A stretch of 28,456 nucleotides of DNA, from positions 1 to 28,456 of the forward strand of contig JAKMCZ010000286.1 in the NCBI GenBank assembly GCA_022428185.1, in the 5' to 3' direction. Source of the DNA: Alphaproteobacteria bacterium. Its GTDB lineage: Bacteria > Pseudomonadota > Alphaproteobacteria > RS24. The position numbers were made by a program, and so were the translations under genes. The notes under the pieces are model-generated. The model was not told the DNA's origin, did not search any database, and saw only the letters and a program-made list of their open reading frames with translations. Positions 16,799 to 24,500 of the stretch are shown in pieces (position 1 is the first letter of the stretch; each line of letters opens with the position of its first letter).

Positions 16799-17983
16799 AT
16801 GAGCGTAAAACCATTCACCATTGCCACTGATGCGGCACGCGAGAACCGCATCAAGCAGCGCATTGAAGATTTTCAATGGCCGCCGAAAATGCAGCTCAAG
16901 CCGGAGGAAAATCCGTGGGTTTACGGCATGGACCAAGACTGGTTGCAGCAATTTTGTAGCTTTCTGGTCAATGAATATAGCTGGCAAGCAACCGTCGATG
17001 AGCTTAATCGCTTCAACCATTTCACCACTGAAATTGATGGGCTGAATATCCATTTCATTCACGAAGAAGGCTCGGGCGATGCGCCCGAAGCGTTGCTGAT
17101 GACGCATGGCTGGCCGGGTTCGGTTTATGAGTTTATCGAGGTCATCGACCGTTTGGCGCATCCTGAGAATTATGGCGGCGACGCCAATGACGGGCTGAGC
17201 GTCATTTGCCCGTCCCTGCCCGGCTATGGATTTTCAGACGCGCCGACGCGCCCTATCGGACAGGTGAGCACGGCGTCGATTTTTGACCGGCTGATGCGCG
17301 AACATTTGGGGTTTGATACCTATATCGCACAAGGCGGCGATTGGGGCAGTGTCGTTACCGGCATGATCGGCCTCAATCATGGTGTCGAGAAAGGCCCCGA
17401 TATCGGCAAAGGCTGCAAAGCCATTCACTTGAACATGTATGGGCTGCGCGCCCATGCCGAACCCGAAACCGATGCCGAGCGCGAATGGCTGGCATCGTCG
17501 CAGGCCATTATAGAGGCCGAAAGTGCCTATTTGCAATTACAGGTCACCAAGCCGCAAACGCTGGCCTATGCGATGAGCGAAAGTCCGGTCGGCGCGGCGG
17601 CGTGGATTTTGGAAAAGTTTTACAGTTGGAGCGATTTGCCGCTGACCGACGGCAAACCCGATTTGCTAAAGCGTTATTCGATGCACGCGCTGGCATCGAA
17701 TTTAATGATTTATCTGATGACCGACAGCTTCATGTCGGCGATTTGGTTTTATCGCGGCTTTGCCGAAGAATTGCCGCATATTCCGCCGGGCGAAAAAATT
17801 GCCGTGCCGGTCGGCGTTGGAAAGTTTGCCGATACTTATCTCAGCTTCCCGCCGCGCCGCATGATGGAGGGCAGTTATAATATCGTCCATTGGGCTGAGT
17901 TTGGTGATGCCGGTCATTTTGCGGCGATGGAAAATCCCGAGCAATTTGTCGGCGCGCTGCAAGATTTTATTGCCGCGCTTTAG
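16799..17983 (+). CDS. EHN-type epoxide hydrolase (alpha/beta hydrolase)
   Basis: The 394-residue protein has the N-terminal epoxide hydrolase domain (EHN, about 5-115) with the WPPKMQLKPEENPWVYGMD region, followed by an alpha/beta hydrolase fold. Oxyanion-hole HGWPGS is at 103-108, the Asp nucleophile in GGDWGS is D181, and the catalytic histidine in GHFAAMENPE is H373. These mark the microsomal/juvenile-hormone type that opens epoxides to diols. The physiological substrate is unknown. GGGAG lies before the ATG, inside a hairpin. An in-frame open stretch extends upstream into secA but has no family similarity. It may be co-transcribed with secA, 67 bases upstream. Confidence 0.9.
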   Translation: MSVKPFTIATDAARENRIKQRIEDFQWPPKMQLKPEENPWVYGMDQDWLQQFCSFLVNEYSWQATVDELNRFNHFTTEIDGLNIHFIHEEGSGDAPEALLMTHGWPGSVYEFIEVIDRLAHPENYGGDANDGLSVICPSLPGYGFSDAPTRPIGQVSTASIFDRLMREHLGFDTYIAQGGDWGSVVTGMIGLNHGVEKGPDIGKGCKAIHLNMYGLRAHAEPETDAEREWLASSQAIIEAESAYLQLQVTKPQTLAYAMSESPVGAAAWILEKFYSWSDLPLTDGKPDLLKRYSMHALASNLMIYLMTDSFMSAIWFYRGFAEELPHIPPGEKIAVPVGVGKFADTYLSFPPRRMMEGSYNIVHWAEFGDAGHFAAMENPEQFVGALQDFIAAL

Positions 17984-17990
17984 GCACCGG

Positions 17991-18950
17991 CTAAACCAGA
18001 CCACTGCGTCCCATATCGAGGAATTTTTGCCGCCTGGCATCGCGCAATTCTTGCGGCGATTGACCCGCCATTTGTGCCAATTCTTCCGACACCGCCAGTC
18101 CTATATCGGACATGGTTTTTTTACGGTCGCGATGCGCGCCGCCCATCGGCTCAGCCATTATGCGGTCAATCACCCCCAGCTTTTGTAAATCCTGCGCCGT
18201 TACTTTCAGCGCTTCGGCAGCCAAATTGGCTTGTTCTGACGAGCGCCATAAAATCGATGCGCAAGCCTCGGGTGAGGCGACTGTGTAAATCGAATGTTCG
18301 AGCATTAAAATCCGGCTCGCCGTAGCCAATGCCAGCGCCCCGCCTGAACCGCCTTCGCCGATAATCACCGAGACAAAAGGCACACCCAATTGCAGGCATT
18401 TATCAGTGCAGCGCGCAATTGCTTCCGACTGGCCGCGTTCTTCAGCCCCGATGCCCGGATAAGCGCCCGCCGTATCGACAAGGCTGACAACCGGCAGGTT
18501 AAAACGCTCCGCCATATCCATCACCCGAATGGCTTTGCGATAACCCTCAGGGCGCGCCATGCCGAAATTATGTTTTAACCGCGCTTGGGTATCAGAGCCT
18601 TTTTCATGCCCCAAAATTGCCACCCGCTGGCCTTGCCACCGCCCCAGACCGGCAACAATCGCATGGTCTTCAGAATATAATCGGTCGCCCGCCAGCGGGG
18701 TGAAATCATCGACCAGCGTTTCAACATAGTCGCGGCAATGCGGCCGATTAGGGTGGCGCGCCACTTGCGTCTTCTGCCACGGGTCGAGGTTTTTATAGAG
18801 CTTTTCAATCTGCGTGCTGACTTTGCCTTCGAGACGATTGATTTCCTCGACCAAATCAAGCCCATCAGCCGAACCGGCATCGCGCAATTCGCGTATTTGC
18901 CCTTCCAATGTGGCAATCGGTTTTTCAAATTCCAAATAACTTTGGCTCAT
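17991..18950 (-). CDS. accA: Acetyl-CoA carboxylase carboxyltransferase subunit alpha
   Basis: AccA with AccD transfers carboxyl from carboxybiotin to acetyl-CoA, giving malonyl-CoA for fatty-acid synthesis. The 319-residue length is standard. Visible family segments are YLEFEKPIATLEGQI near the N-terminus, HNFGMARPEGYRKAIR, and the oxyanion regions DTAGAYPGIGAEERGQ and GEGGSGGALA. The ATG at 18950 follows GGGG by about 7 bases; an upstream extension of 14 residues lacks support. It converges on the epoxide hydrolase with a 7-base gap and follows xerD by 63 bases. Confidence 0.97.
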   Translation of the reverse strand: MSQSYLEFEKPIATLEGQIRELRDAGSADGLDLVEEINRLEGKVSTQIEKLYKNLDPWQKTQVARHPNRPHCRDYVETLVDDFTPLAGDRLYSEDHAIVAGLGRWQGQRVAILGHEKGSDTQARLKHNFGMARPEGYRKAIRVMDMAERFNLPVVSLVDTAGAYPGIGAEERGQSEAIARCTDKCLQLGVPFVSVIIGEGGSGGALALATASRILMLEHSIYTVASPEACASILWRSSEQANLAAEALKVTAQDLQKLGVIDRIMAEPMGGAHRDRKKTMSDIGLAVSEELAQMAGQSPQELRDARRQKFLDMGRSGLV

Positions 18951-19013
18951 GCGTAACCCCCATCGGCCAAAATTAGGCCGCTTCTCGACCATTTGGCAAG
19001 TGTCTGCTTTGCA

Positions 19014-19961
19014 TCAGCCATCAGAATGTGGCAACGCGTCATGTGCAGCCAGCGGATGGCTGTCGCTCAACAAAGCTTTTTTTCGCGCTTCGAGAACATG
19101 GGTGTAAATTTGCGTCGTCGAAATATCAGCATGGCCCAGCATATGCTGAACGGCGCGCAAATCAGCTCCGTTTTCAACCAAATGCGTTGCAAAAGCGTGG
19201 CGGACCACATGCGGCGAAATTCGCGCCGGCGACAGACCTGCACCGATTGCCAGTTTTTCGAGAATTTGGGCAAACCGTTGGCGCGTTAAATGCCCGCTTT
19301 TGCCGCGCGCCGGAAACAGAAATTTTTCCGTTTCAGGCACTGAGATACGCCATGCCTCAAGCGCGCGTAAAGCCGGTTTCGATAGCGGCACCATGCGCTC
19401 GCGCCCGCCCTTGCCGCGCACAATCAGCACACGGTTTTGTGAATTGGCAGCGCGGCGCGGCAGGCTGACGAGCTCGGACACGCGCAGGCCGGTGGCATAA
19501 AGCACCTCGATTAAACAAATCGCGCGCAAGCGGTCGCGCATCTGTTTATCGCTTTCTGTAGGCAGATTATTTGCAGCGGCAATCAGCCGTTCGGTCTCAT
19601 CGAGCGACAGCAATTTGGGCAATGGGCGCGACAGGCGCGGTCGCTTTAAGCTCAGCGCCGGATTATCGTCACGCAGGTTTTCACTTTGCAGGAATTTATA
19701 GAAGCGTCGCTGGCTGGATAAATGCCGCGCCGCCGTGCTGGCCGCCATTTGTTGTTTGTTCAGCTTACCCATATAGGCCTCAAGCGTCGTCGCTTTGGCT
19801 TGGCGCAGGGTCTCGCCGCGCTTGGCAAGGAAGGCTGATAATTGCGTCAAATCGCGTCGATAGGCCGACAATGTGTTGACCGATGCGCCACGCTCGGCAG
19901 CCATCATATCGAGAAACAAGTCCAAATCCCGGTCGCTTGACCCGTCTTCGGTGTCGCTCAT
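19014..19961 (-). CDS. xerD: Site-specific tyrosine recombinase XerD
   Basis: XerD with XerC resolves chromosome dimers at dif under FtsK control. The 315-residue protein has an N-terminal SAM-like core-binding domain (about 10-95) and a catalytic domain with R160 (ATGLRVSEL), K184 (RGKGGRERMVP), H251 and R254 (HVVRHAFATHL), H277 (LGHADISTTQIY) and nucleophile Y286. LGHADISTTQIYTHV favours XerD over XerC. Its ATG overlaps the stop of the large exported protein by 4 nt, so the two are probably translated together. The acidic N-terminal tail (SDTEDGSSDRD) is slightly longer than in E. coli XerD. Confidence 0.93.
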   Translation of the reverse strand: MSDTEDGSSDRDLDLFLDMMAAERGASVNTLSAYRRDLTQLSAFLAKRGETLRQAKATTLEAYMGKLNKQQMAASTAARHLSSQRRFYKFLQSENLRDDNPALSLKRPRLSRPLPKLLSLDETERLIAAANNLPTESDKQMRDRLRAICLIEVLYATGLRVSELVSLPRRAANSQNRVLIVRGKGGRERMVPLSKPALRALEAWRISVPETEKFLFPARGKSGHLTRQRFAQILEKLAIGAGLSPARISPHVVRHAFATHLVENGADLRAVQHMLGHADISTTQIYTHVLEARKKALLSDSHPLAAHDALPHSDG

Positions 19962-22435
19962 GGCTGCACCGCATAATCCGGATTTGAAAAGTCTTGCGCG
20001 GGAAAAGCCGGCGCTGAAAACGCGCTCGGTTCAAATAAGCTTAAGCGTCCCGCAGCCGTCAGCAATAATTCCTCGGCCAAATTATCAGCCTCGGCGCGCA
20101 AATCTGCGCGCCGCAAATTACTCAACAGGCTGACAATCTCACTATTCTCAATCGTCTTTGTTGATTTTTCGCCATAGCTATCGACCAGAGCCAGCAACAA
20201 ATCCCCGACCCATTTATTGTCGGCCAGTTTTCGCATGCGTTGTGCGTCAGCCCCTAATTGTGCGTCAGCCCCTAATTTCGGCTGCTCATCTAAAACCGCT
20301 GTATCAGCAGCAGGCAATGTTTCGTCATTTGCCACCGCGTCATCGGGCGCAATGTCAGCAATTTCAGGTGGCATAAGCCGATACGCATCGGGCAGTTCAA
20401 AACCCAGCCCTTCATAAACCGCCATTTCGCGCGCCATATAGGCTTTTAGCGCGCGCGAGGCCGCCATATATTCTGCTTCAAAAGCCGTCCAATCGGCAAT
20501 CGGATGCGCCCGTGTATCGGCCGGAGCGGCAAGATCATTTTCATCGGCCAAAGGCAAATCACCAAAACCGATAATCGGTTCAGGGGCGGGTGCGCCGACA
20601 TCATCACTTTGCACCGCAAGCGCGCCATCAGCCGGCGTTTCAAACCCGCCTTTAATAGCCGCGTCATAATTGCTTTCAAATGCAGGCAAAGCAGCAATCA
20701 GGTTTTCCAAAGACTGACCGGTTTGACCGAAGGTCGATAAACGCTCGACCAATAAGGACGGCGCAAAATCCAGTTCGGCAAATTTATCTGCCGCACCCAA
20801 CACACCCAGCGCAGGCATCAATGCCGCCAGCACCGGCGCAGGAAGCGGGCTTGGCGCAATCGAAGAAGCCGCAGATAAAGACAAATCTGACGCGGGCGCA
20901 AAAGGCGAATCTTGCGGTGGCTCTTGCGACACATCTAACGGTGCGTCAGCCGGAAATAGCGGCACATCAGACTGGGCCACAAGCGGCAGATTGCGCAACC
21001 GGTCGTCCAGCACCAGCACCATGACGCGCCACAAGTCGCGCGCCTCGGCCTCAGCCAATATCTCAACTATTGTCTGCGCCTGCATTTCAGGCGTGCTCGA
21101 ATCGACCCGCAACAGCGCCATTGCCAAAAACACGGCATCGGGCAAATCTATTTCGCCAGCCGATGCCGCCGCAATATCCGCGTCAGTATCGCCATCAGAA
21201 ACAAGTTCAGATGGCGCGCGCGCATTTTCCGACTGCGGGTTTTGAAAAGCGGACAAATCAGCCAATTGGCTCAATTGCGAAAATTTCTCTGCCGTCAAAC
21301 TGCCCTGCCGCATAGCCGACAGTGCGGCGCCCAATTGCGTGACCGGCGGCTGCGCATAATCCTCTGCCAAAGCTTGCATAAAATAGGGCGGCAATTGCTC
21401 AAGCGGAATGGTAACGCCATAACCGGCCAATTGCAGCAACGCCAATTGGATCGGGGTCAGCACGCTGGGCACAACCAGAGGCGGCTCCTCCTCTTTCGCT
21501 TTGGCTGCTTTTACGTCAGCCTGCGTGCCAAATACGGGCTGCGCTTGAGCCGACATGAGAAATGCCAATTCGCGATAAAAGCGGTCTTGGCTCAGCGATT
21601 TTTCATTCAATTGCAGGGTTAAACCGGCTTTTTCAAACTCTCCGGCGCGCAACTGGCAATAGACCAATAGCTGCATGAAAAAACTCAACGTATCGGAATA
21701 GCCGCGTGTGCCGCGCTTGGGTGCTGCCACATTGCAGGCAGCTTCGCCGTCGCCGCGTCCCAAATGGGCCAGCACAACCGCACGCGCTGCATAAGGGTCG
21801 CCGGTTACGGCACCGGTCAATTTTTCTAATTGCAAAACCGACGCGGTATCGCCCAAAGCCAAAAACCGATTGAGCCGCGCCGCATACCAACTCACCCCGT
21901 CAACCGTGCCGTCCGGCGCGGCGGTGGTGCTGCGGTGCAGTTTTAGTTCAGCCTCGCGCAACGCCATAAGAAATATTTCCTCAGGCAGGCGCGCCATTTG
22001 ACCGGCAATAAAGGCAAGCCGCGCACCGCGCCATAAATTATCGCCATAGCCGGTCTCCAAACCGATGGGCGCATCTTGCAGACTGCCCAATTGACCGACC
22101 TGAACAATGCCGCTGGTCGACCCAGGCGCCGCTGCCACGGCGCGCACGGCGCGTTTCGATTGGCGCGCTGCGACACGCGGCGCTAGCTTATCGGAAGATT
22201 GTTGTGGTTTGTTTGTTTGGCTAACCTGCTTGCCGATGGTCTTTTGCATGACCGGCGGCACAATATTAAGCGGTGCGCGCATGGCGTTTTGCGCCCGCGC
22301 CGGAAGTGCCGAGCTTAAGGCCAAATTTATCGTCAAGCTTATCGCCAAGCTTATGGCAAAACCCGCCATAGACCCCGTTTGGCGATGCGTCGTGACAATC
22401 TTCACAGGCAGAGATTTGGCAGGTAAATTAACCAT
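19958..22435 (-). CDS. Large exported protein of unknown function
   Basis: I do not recognise a defined domain. The 825-residue product has a likely signal peptide (hydrophobic run about 24-43, cleavage near ARA before QNA), a basic Gln/Lys/Arg-rich linker to about residue 105, a mostly helical Ala/Leu-rich middle (about 125-400) with TPR-like character, and long acidic Ala/Pro/Asp-rich stretches toward the C-terminus. Similar Ala-rich proteins beside xerD in Rhodospirillales are sometimes labelled antifreeze glycopeptide-like, which I regard as a composition artefact. The start is uncertain: no good ribosome site precedes ATG 22435, and Met23 would give a tighter signal peptide. Coupled to xerD; may act in the periplasm. 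Confidence 0.75.
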   Translation of the reverse strand: MVNLPAKSLPVKIVTTHRQTGSMAGFAISLAISLTINLALSSALPARAQNAMRAPLNIVPPVMQKTIGKQVSQTNKPQQSSDKLAPRVAARQSKRAVRAVAAAPGSTSGIVQVGQLGSLQDAPIGLETGYGDNLWRGARLAFIAGQMARLPEEIFLMALREAELKLHRSTTAAPDGTVDGVSWYAARLNRFLALGDTASVLQLEKLTGAVTGDPYAARAVVLAHLGRGDGEAACNVAAPKRGTRGYSDTLSFFMQLLVYCQLRAGEFEKAGLTLQLNEKSLSQDRFYRELAFLMSAQAQPVFGTQADVKAAKAKEEEPPLVVPSVLTPIQLALLQLAGYGVTIPLEQLPPYFMQALAEDYAQPPVTQLGAALSAMRQGSLTAEKFSQLSQLADLSAFQNPQSENARAPSELVSDGDTDADIAAASAGEIDLPDAVFLAMALLRVDSSTPEMQAQTIVEILAEAEARDLWRVMVLVLDDRLRNLPLVAQSDVPLFPADAPLDVSQEPPQDSPFAPASDLSLSAASSIAPSPLPAPVLAALMPALGVLGAADKFAELDFAPSLLVERLSTFGQTGQSLENLIAALPAFESNYDAAIKGGFETPADGALAVQSDDVGAPAPEPIIGFGDLPLADENDLAAPADTRAHPIADWTAFEAEYMAASRALKAYMAREMAVYEGLGFELPDAYRLMPPEIADIAPDDAVANDETLPAADTAVLDEQPKLGADAQLGADAQRMRKLADNKWVGDLLLALVDSYGEKSTKTIENSEIVSLLSNLRRADLRAEADNLAEELLLTAAGRLSLFEPSAFSAPAFPAQDFSNPDYAVQP
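20241..20276 (-). repeat. Perfect 18-bp tandem duplication in the exported protein gene
   Basis: TGTGCGTCAGCCCCTAAT (plus strand) occurs twice in direct succession with no mismatch. It encodes LGADAQ-LGADAQ in the acidic C-terminal part, keeping the frame. Perfect identity, including third positions, suggests a recent slippage duplication that may vary among strains. Confidence 0.85.
22315..22362 (-). repeat. Degenerate 12-bp array encoding the signal-peptide core
   Basis: Four successive 12-base units (plus strand: TTAAGGCCAAAT, TTATCGTCAAGC, TTATCGCCAAGC, TTATGGCAAAAC) encode a four-residue periodic hydrophobic run, seen in the protein as AISL-AISL-TINL-ALSS. The middle two units differ at one base. 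Repeat expansion or contraction would lengthen or shorten the hydrophobic core without breaking the frame. Confidence 0.6.
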
Positions 22436-22452
22436 GCATCAAAGACATTTCA

Positions 22453-22590
22453 TCAGCGTTGAAAATCTGAATTATCCAGAACGTCAACTTCGGTTTGGCG
22501 CGGCGGCTCAACGGCGCGCGACAAAAACACCACCCCACCGATTAAAACGGCGAGACTTAGAATAACCAATACGGATTGGCGTGACCCCAT
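22453..22590 (-). CDS. Small single-pass membrane protein (45 residues)
   Basis: The minus strand has ATG at 22590-22588 with AAGGAG 8 bases upstream, one of the best ribosome sites in the window, and a TGA at 22455-22453. The product begins MGSRQS, has one hydrophobic segment (VLVILSLAVLIGGVVFLS, residues 7-24), then a short acidic tail (EVDVLDNSDFQR), probably outside the cytoplasmic membrane if the positive-inside rule holds. No family is recognised. It lies 17 bases before the large exported protein, suggesting one transcript and perhaps a shared envelope role. A TATAAT box lies 29 bases upstream of the ATG. The strong ribosome site makes this a real gene in my view. Confidence 0.75.
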   Translation of the reverse strand: MGSRQSVLVILSLAVLIGGVVFLSRAVEPPRQTEVDVLDNSDFQR

Positions 22591-22619
22591 AAATGCGCTC
22601 CTTTTCGAATCGCTTTCCG

Positions 22620-22625
22620 ATTATA
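22620..22625 (-). promoter_or_regulatory. -10 box for the small membrane protein operon
   Basis: A perfect TATAAT reads on the minus strand, giving a predicted transcript start about 25 bases before the 22590 ATG. No good -35 hexamer is found at 16-18 bases. It would drive the 45-residue protein, the large exported protein, xerD and perhaps accA. Confidence 0.4.
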
Positions 22626-22742
22626 ACAAACCATAACACTAAGGCCGCTTTGGGGCAGCGATGAACTAGACAGCGTAGCCCCTCTCACGTTAGTTTTTAG
22701 CAGCATTTATCTGTGCGAGATAGGGCAGAACGGGTGGGAACG

Positions 22743-23306
22743 ATGACGCAGAGTAAAACCGACAACCAAATCGGCACCCGACCGATTGTTCTTATCGGTA
22801 TGATGGGTGCCGGCAAATCCAGCCTGGGTGCGCGTCTGGCTGCGGAATTGGCGCTGCCTTTCCTTGATGCCGATGCCGAAATTGAAAAAGCTGCGGCGAT
22901 GAGCATTGCCGAAATCTTTGAAAAACACGGTGAAACGGCCTTCAGAGATGGTGAACGCCGTGTCATTAAGCGGCTTTTGGGCGAAGGCCCAATGGTGCTG
23001 GCGCTGGGCGGCGGCGCATTTATTGACGATGAGGTGCGCGCATTGGTGCATGAAAAAGCGATTTCTATTTGGCTTGATGTGCCGCTCAATGAGCTGGTGC
23101 GTCGGGTGAAAAAGAAACCGAACAAGCGCCCGCTCTTGAAAGGCCAAAATATCGAGGCAAGGCTGACCGAGCTGATGCACCAACGCGGGCCGATTTATCA
23201 GCAGGCGACGCTGAAAGTCGATGTCGGTGGCAGCTCGCATGAGGCAGCGATTGAACGGCTGGTTGACGCCCTCCGCACTTATAATGCTGCGCCTGATAAT
23301 GTCTGA
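22743..23306 (+). CDS. aroK: Shikimate kinase
   Basis: Shikimate kinase phosphorylates the 3-hydroxyl of shikimate on the way to chorismate. The 187-residue protein has Walker A GMMGAGKS at 19-26, the shikimate-binding D44 region (LDADAEIE), FRDGE at 67-71 and the GGG of LALGGGAF at 89-91. The ATG at 22743 follows a GGTGGGA run; an in-frame GTG at 22713 is less likely. It leads an aroK-aroB-CorC operon common in alphaproteobacteria. A short frame begins within its last codons and bridges to aroB. Confidence 0.95.
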   Translation: MTQSKTDNQIGTRPIVLIGMMGAGKSSLGARLAAELALPFLDADAEIEKAAAMSIAEIFEKHGETAFRDGERRVIKRLLGEGPMVLALGGGAFIDDEVRALVHEKAISIWLDVPLNELVRRVKKKPNKRPLLKGQNIEARLTELMHQRGPIYQQATLKVDVGGSSHEAAIERLVDALRTYNAAPDNV

Positions 23307-23382
23307 ACCGCAACCCGCTGAGCGTGCCACCCATAGCCTTGACTGGACAAAACCGCGCCATTTCTCTAAAGCCAAATCATGA
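23299..23382 (+). CDS. Possible 27-residue bridging peptide between aroK and aroB
   Basis: ATG at 23299 lies inside the last codons of aroK and the frame ends in TGA 23380-23382, which overlaps the aroB ATG (ATGA). The product contains SLDWTKPRHFSKAKS at its C-terminus. No Shine-Dalgarno is seen, so it would depend on ribosomes ending aroK. aroB itself lacks a clear Shine-Dalgarno, so this frame could relay translation across the 72-base gap. A frame this short can occur by chance. Confidence 0.25.
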   Translation: MSEPQPAERATHSLDWTKPRHFSKAKS

Positions 23383-24500
23383 GCGACCAACATAAGGTGA
23401 GCGTAGAGCTTGGTGACCGCGCCTATGAGATAATCATTGGCAGCGGTGTCTTGGCGCGTGCGGCAGCGCATATGGCACCGCTCTTGACGCGCCCCAAGCT
23501 GGCGATTGTTGCCGATGCAAGTTTGGCCGATAACCATTTGCCGGTATTGCGTGCCGCTTTGGACGATGCAGCCATCGCCCATGACAGCTATTTAGTGCCG
23601 TCGGGCGAGACCAGCAAAAACTTCACCCAATTATCCGAATTATGCGATTGGTTGCTGGCGCAAAAGATTGAACGCAATGATTGCATCATCGCTTTGGGCG
23701 GCGGTGTGGTCGGCGATTTGACCGGTTTTGCCGCTGCCATTTTGCGACGCGGCACGCGCTTTATACAAATCCCCACCACCCTATTGGCACAAGTCGATAG
23801 CTCGATTGGCGGCAAGACGGCAATCAATGCCAAAAGCGGCAAAAACCTTATTGGTGCATTCCACCAGCCCGATTTAGTGCTGGCCGATATGGATGTGTTG
23901 AAAACCTTGCCGCCGCGCGAGATCGGTGCCGGTTATGCCGAAATCGTCAAATATGGCGCACTGGGCGATAAAGATTTCTTTGTTTGGCTCGAAGCCAATG
24001 GTGATGCGGTGCTGGCGCTTGATGAAGCGGCAACGGCTGAAGCTGTGGCGCGCTCTTGCCGCGCTAAAGCCGCTATTGTGGCGCGCGATGAGCGTGAAAC
24101 GGGTGAGCGCGCATTGCTCAATCTGGGGCATACATTCGGCCATGCGTTTGAAGCCTTGACCGGCTATGACAACACGCTTTTGCATGGCGAGGCCGTCGCC
24201 TATGGCATGGTGCTGGCATTTGCTTTTTCGGCCGCGCGCGGCCATTGCCCGCCAGACGATGCAGCGCGTGTCAAAACCCTTATTGCGGCGAGCAAATTAC
24301 CCGATGCCATGAAAGCCATCGGCGCGGGTAAATTTGCGGCTGATGATTTGATCGAGGCAATGCGTCAGGACAAGAAAGTTCAGAACGGACAAATGCGCTT
24401 TATCCTGGCACATGGGCTGGGCGACACGTTTATTGCCGATGATGTTGATGAACACGAATTACGCGACTTTTTGCTGGCGCAGGGGGCGCAAGCCGCATGA
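23379..24500 (+). CDS. aroB: 3-dehydroquinate synthase
   Basis: AroB converts DAHP to 3-dehydroquinate, the second step of the shikimate pathway, with NAD and a divalent metal (Zn or Co). The 373-residue protein shows the NAD-binding GGGVVGDLTGF at 107-117, PTTLLAQVDSSIGGKT at 132-147, and NLGHTFGHAFE with metal-ligand histidines. Length is standard. The start is supported by the family N-terminus although no strong ribosome site precedes it. Its stop overlaps the next gene's ATG by 4 nt. Confidence 0.96.
   Translation: MSDQHKVSVELGDRAYEIIIGSGVLARAAAHMAPLLTRPKLAIVADASLADNHLPVLRAALDDAAIAHDSYLVPSGETSKNFTQLSELCDWLLAQKIERNDCIIALGGGVVGDLTGFAAAILRRGTRFIQIPTTLLAQVDSSIGGKTAINAKSGKNLIGAFHQPDLVLADMDVLKTLPPREIGAGYAEIVKYGALGDKDFFVWLEANGDAVLALDEAATAEAVARSCRAKAAIVARDERETGERALLNLGHTFGHAFEALTGYDNTLLHGEAVAYGMVLAFAFSAARGHCPPDDAARVKTLIAASKLPDAMKAIGAGKFAADDLIEAMRQDKKVQNGQMRFILAHGLGDTFIADDVDEHELRDFLLAQGAQAA

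Noticed and set aside
22707..23582. A 291-codon minus-strand open frame opposite aroK and aroB, longer than aroK itself
   Set aside because: The plus strand has clear shikimate kinase and dehydroquinate synthase motifs; the antisense translation is rich in Arg, His and Gln with no recognisable domain and is a mirror of coding bias.
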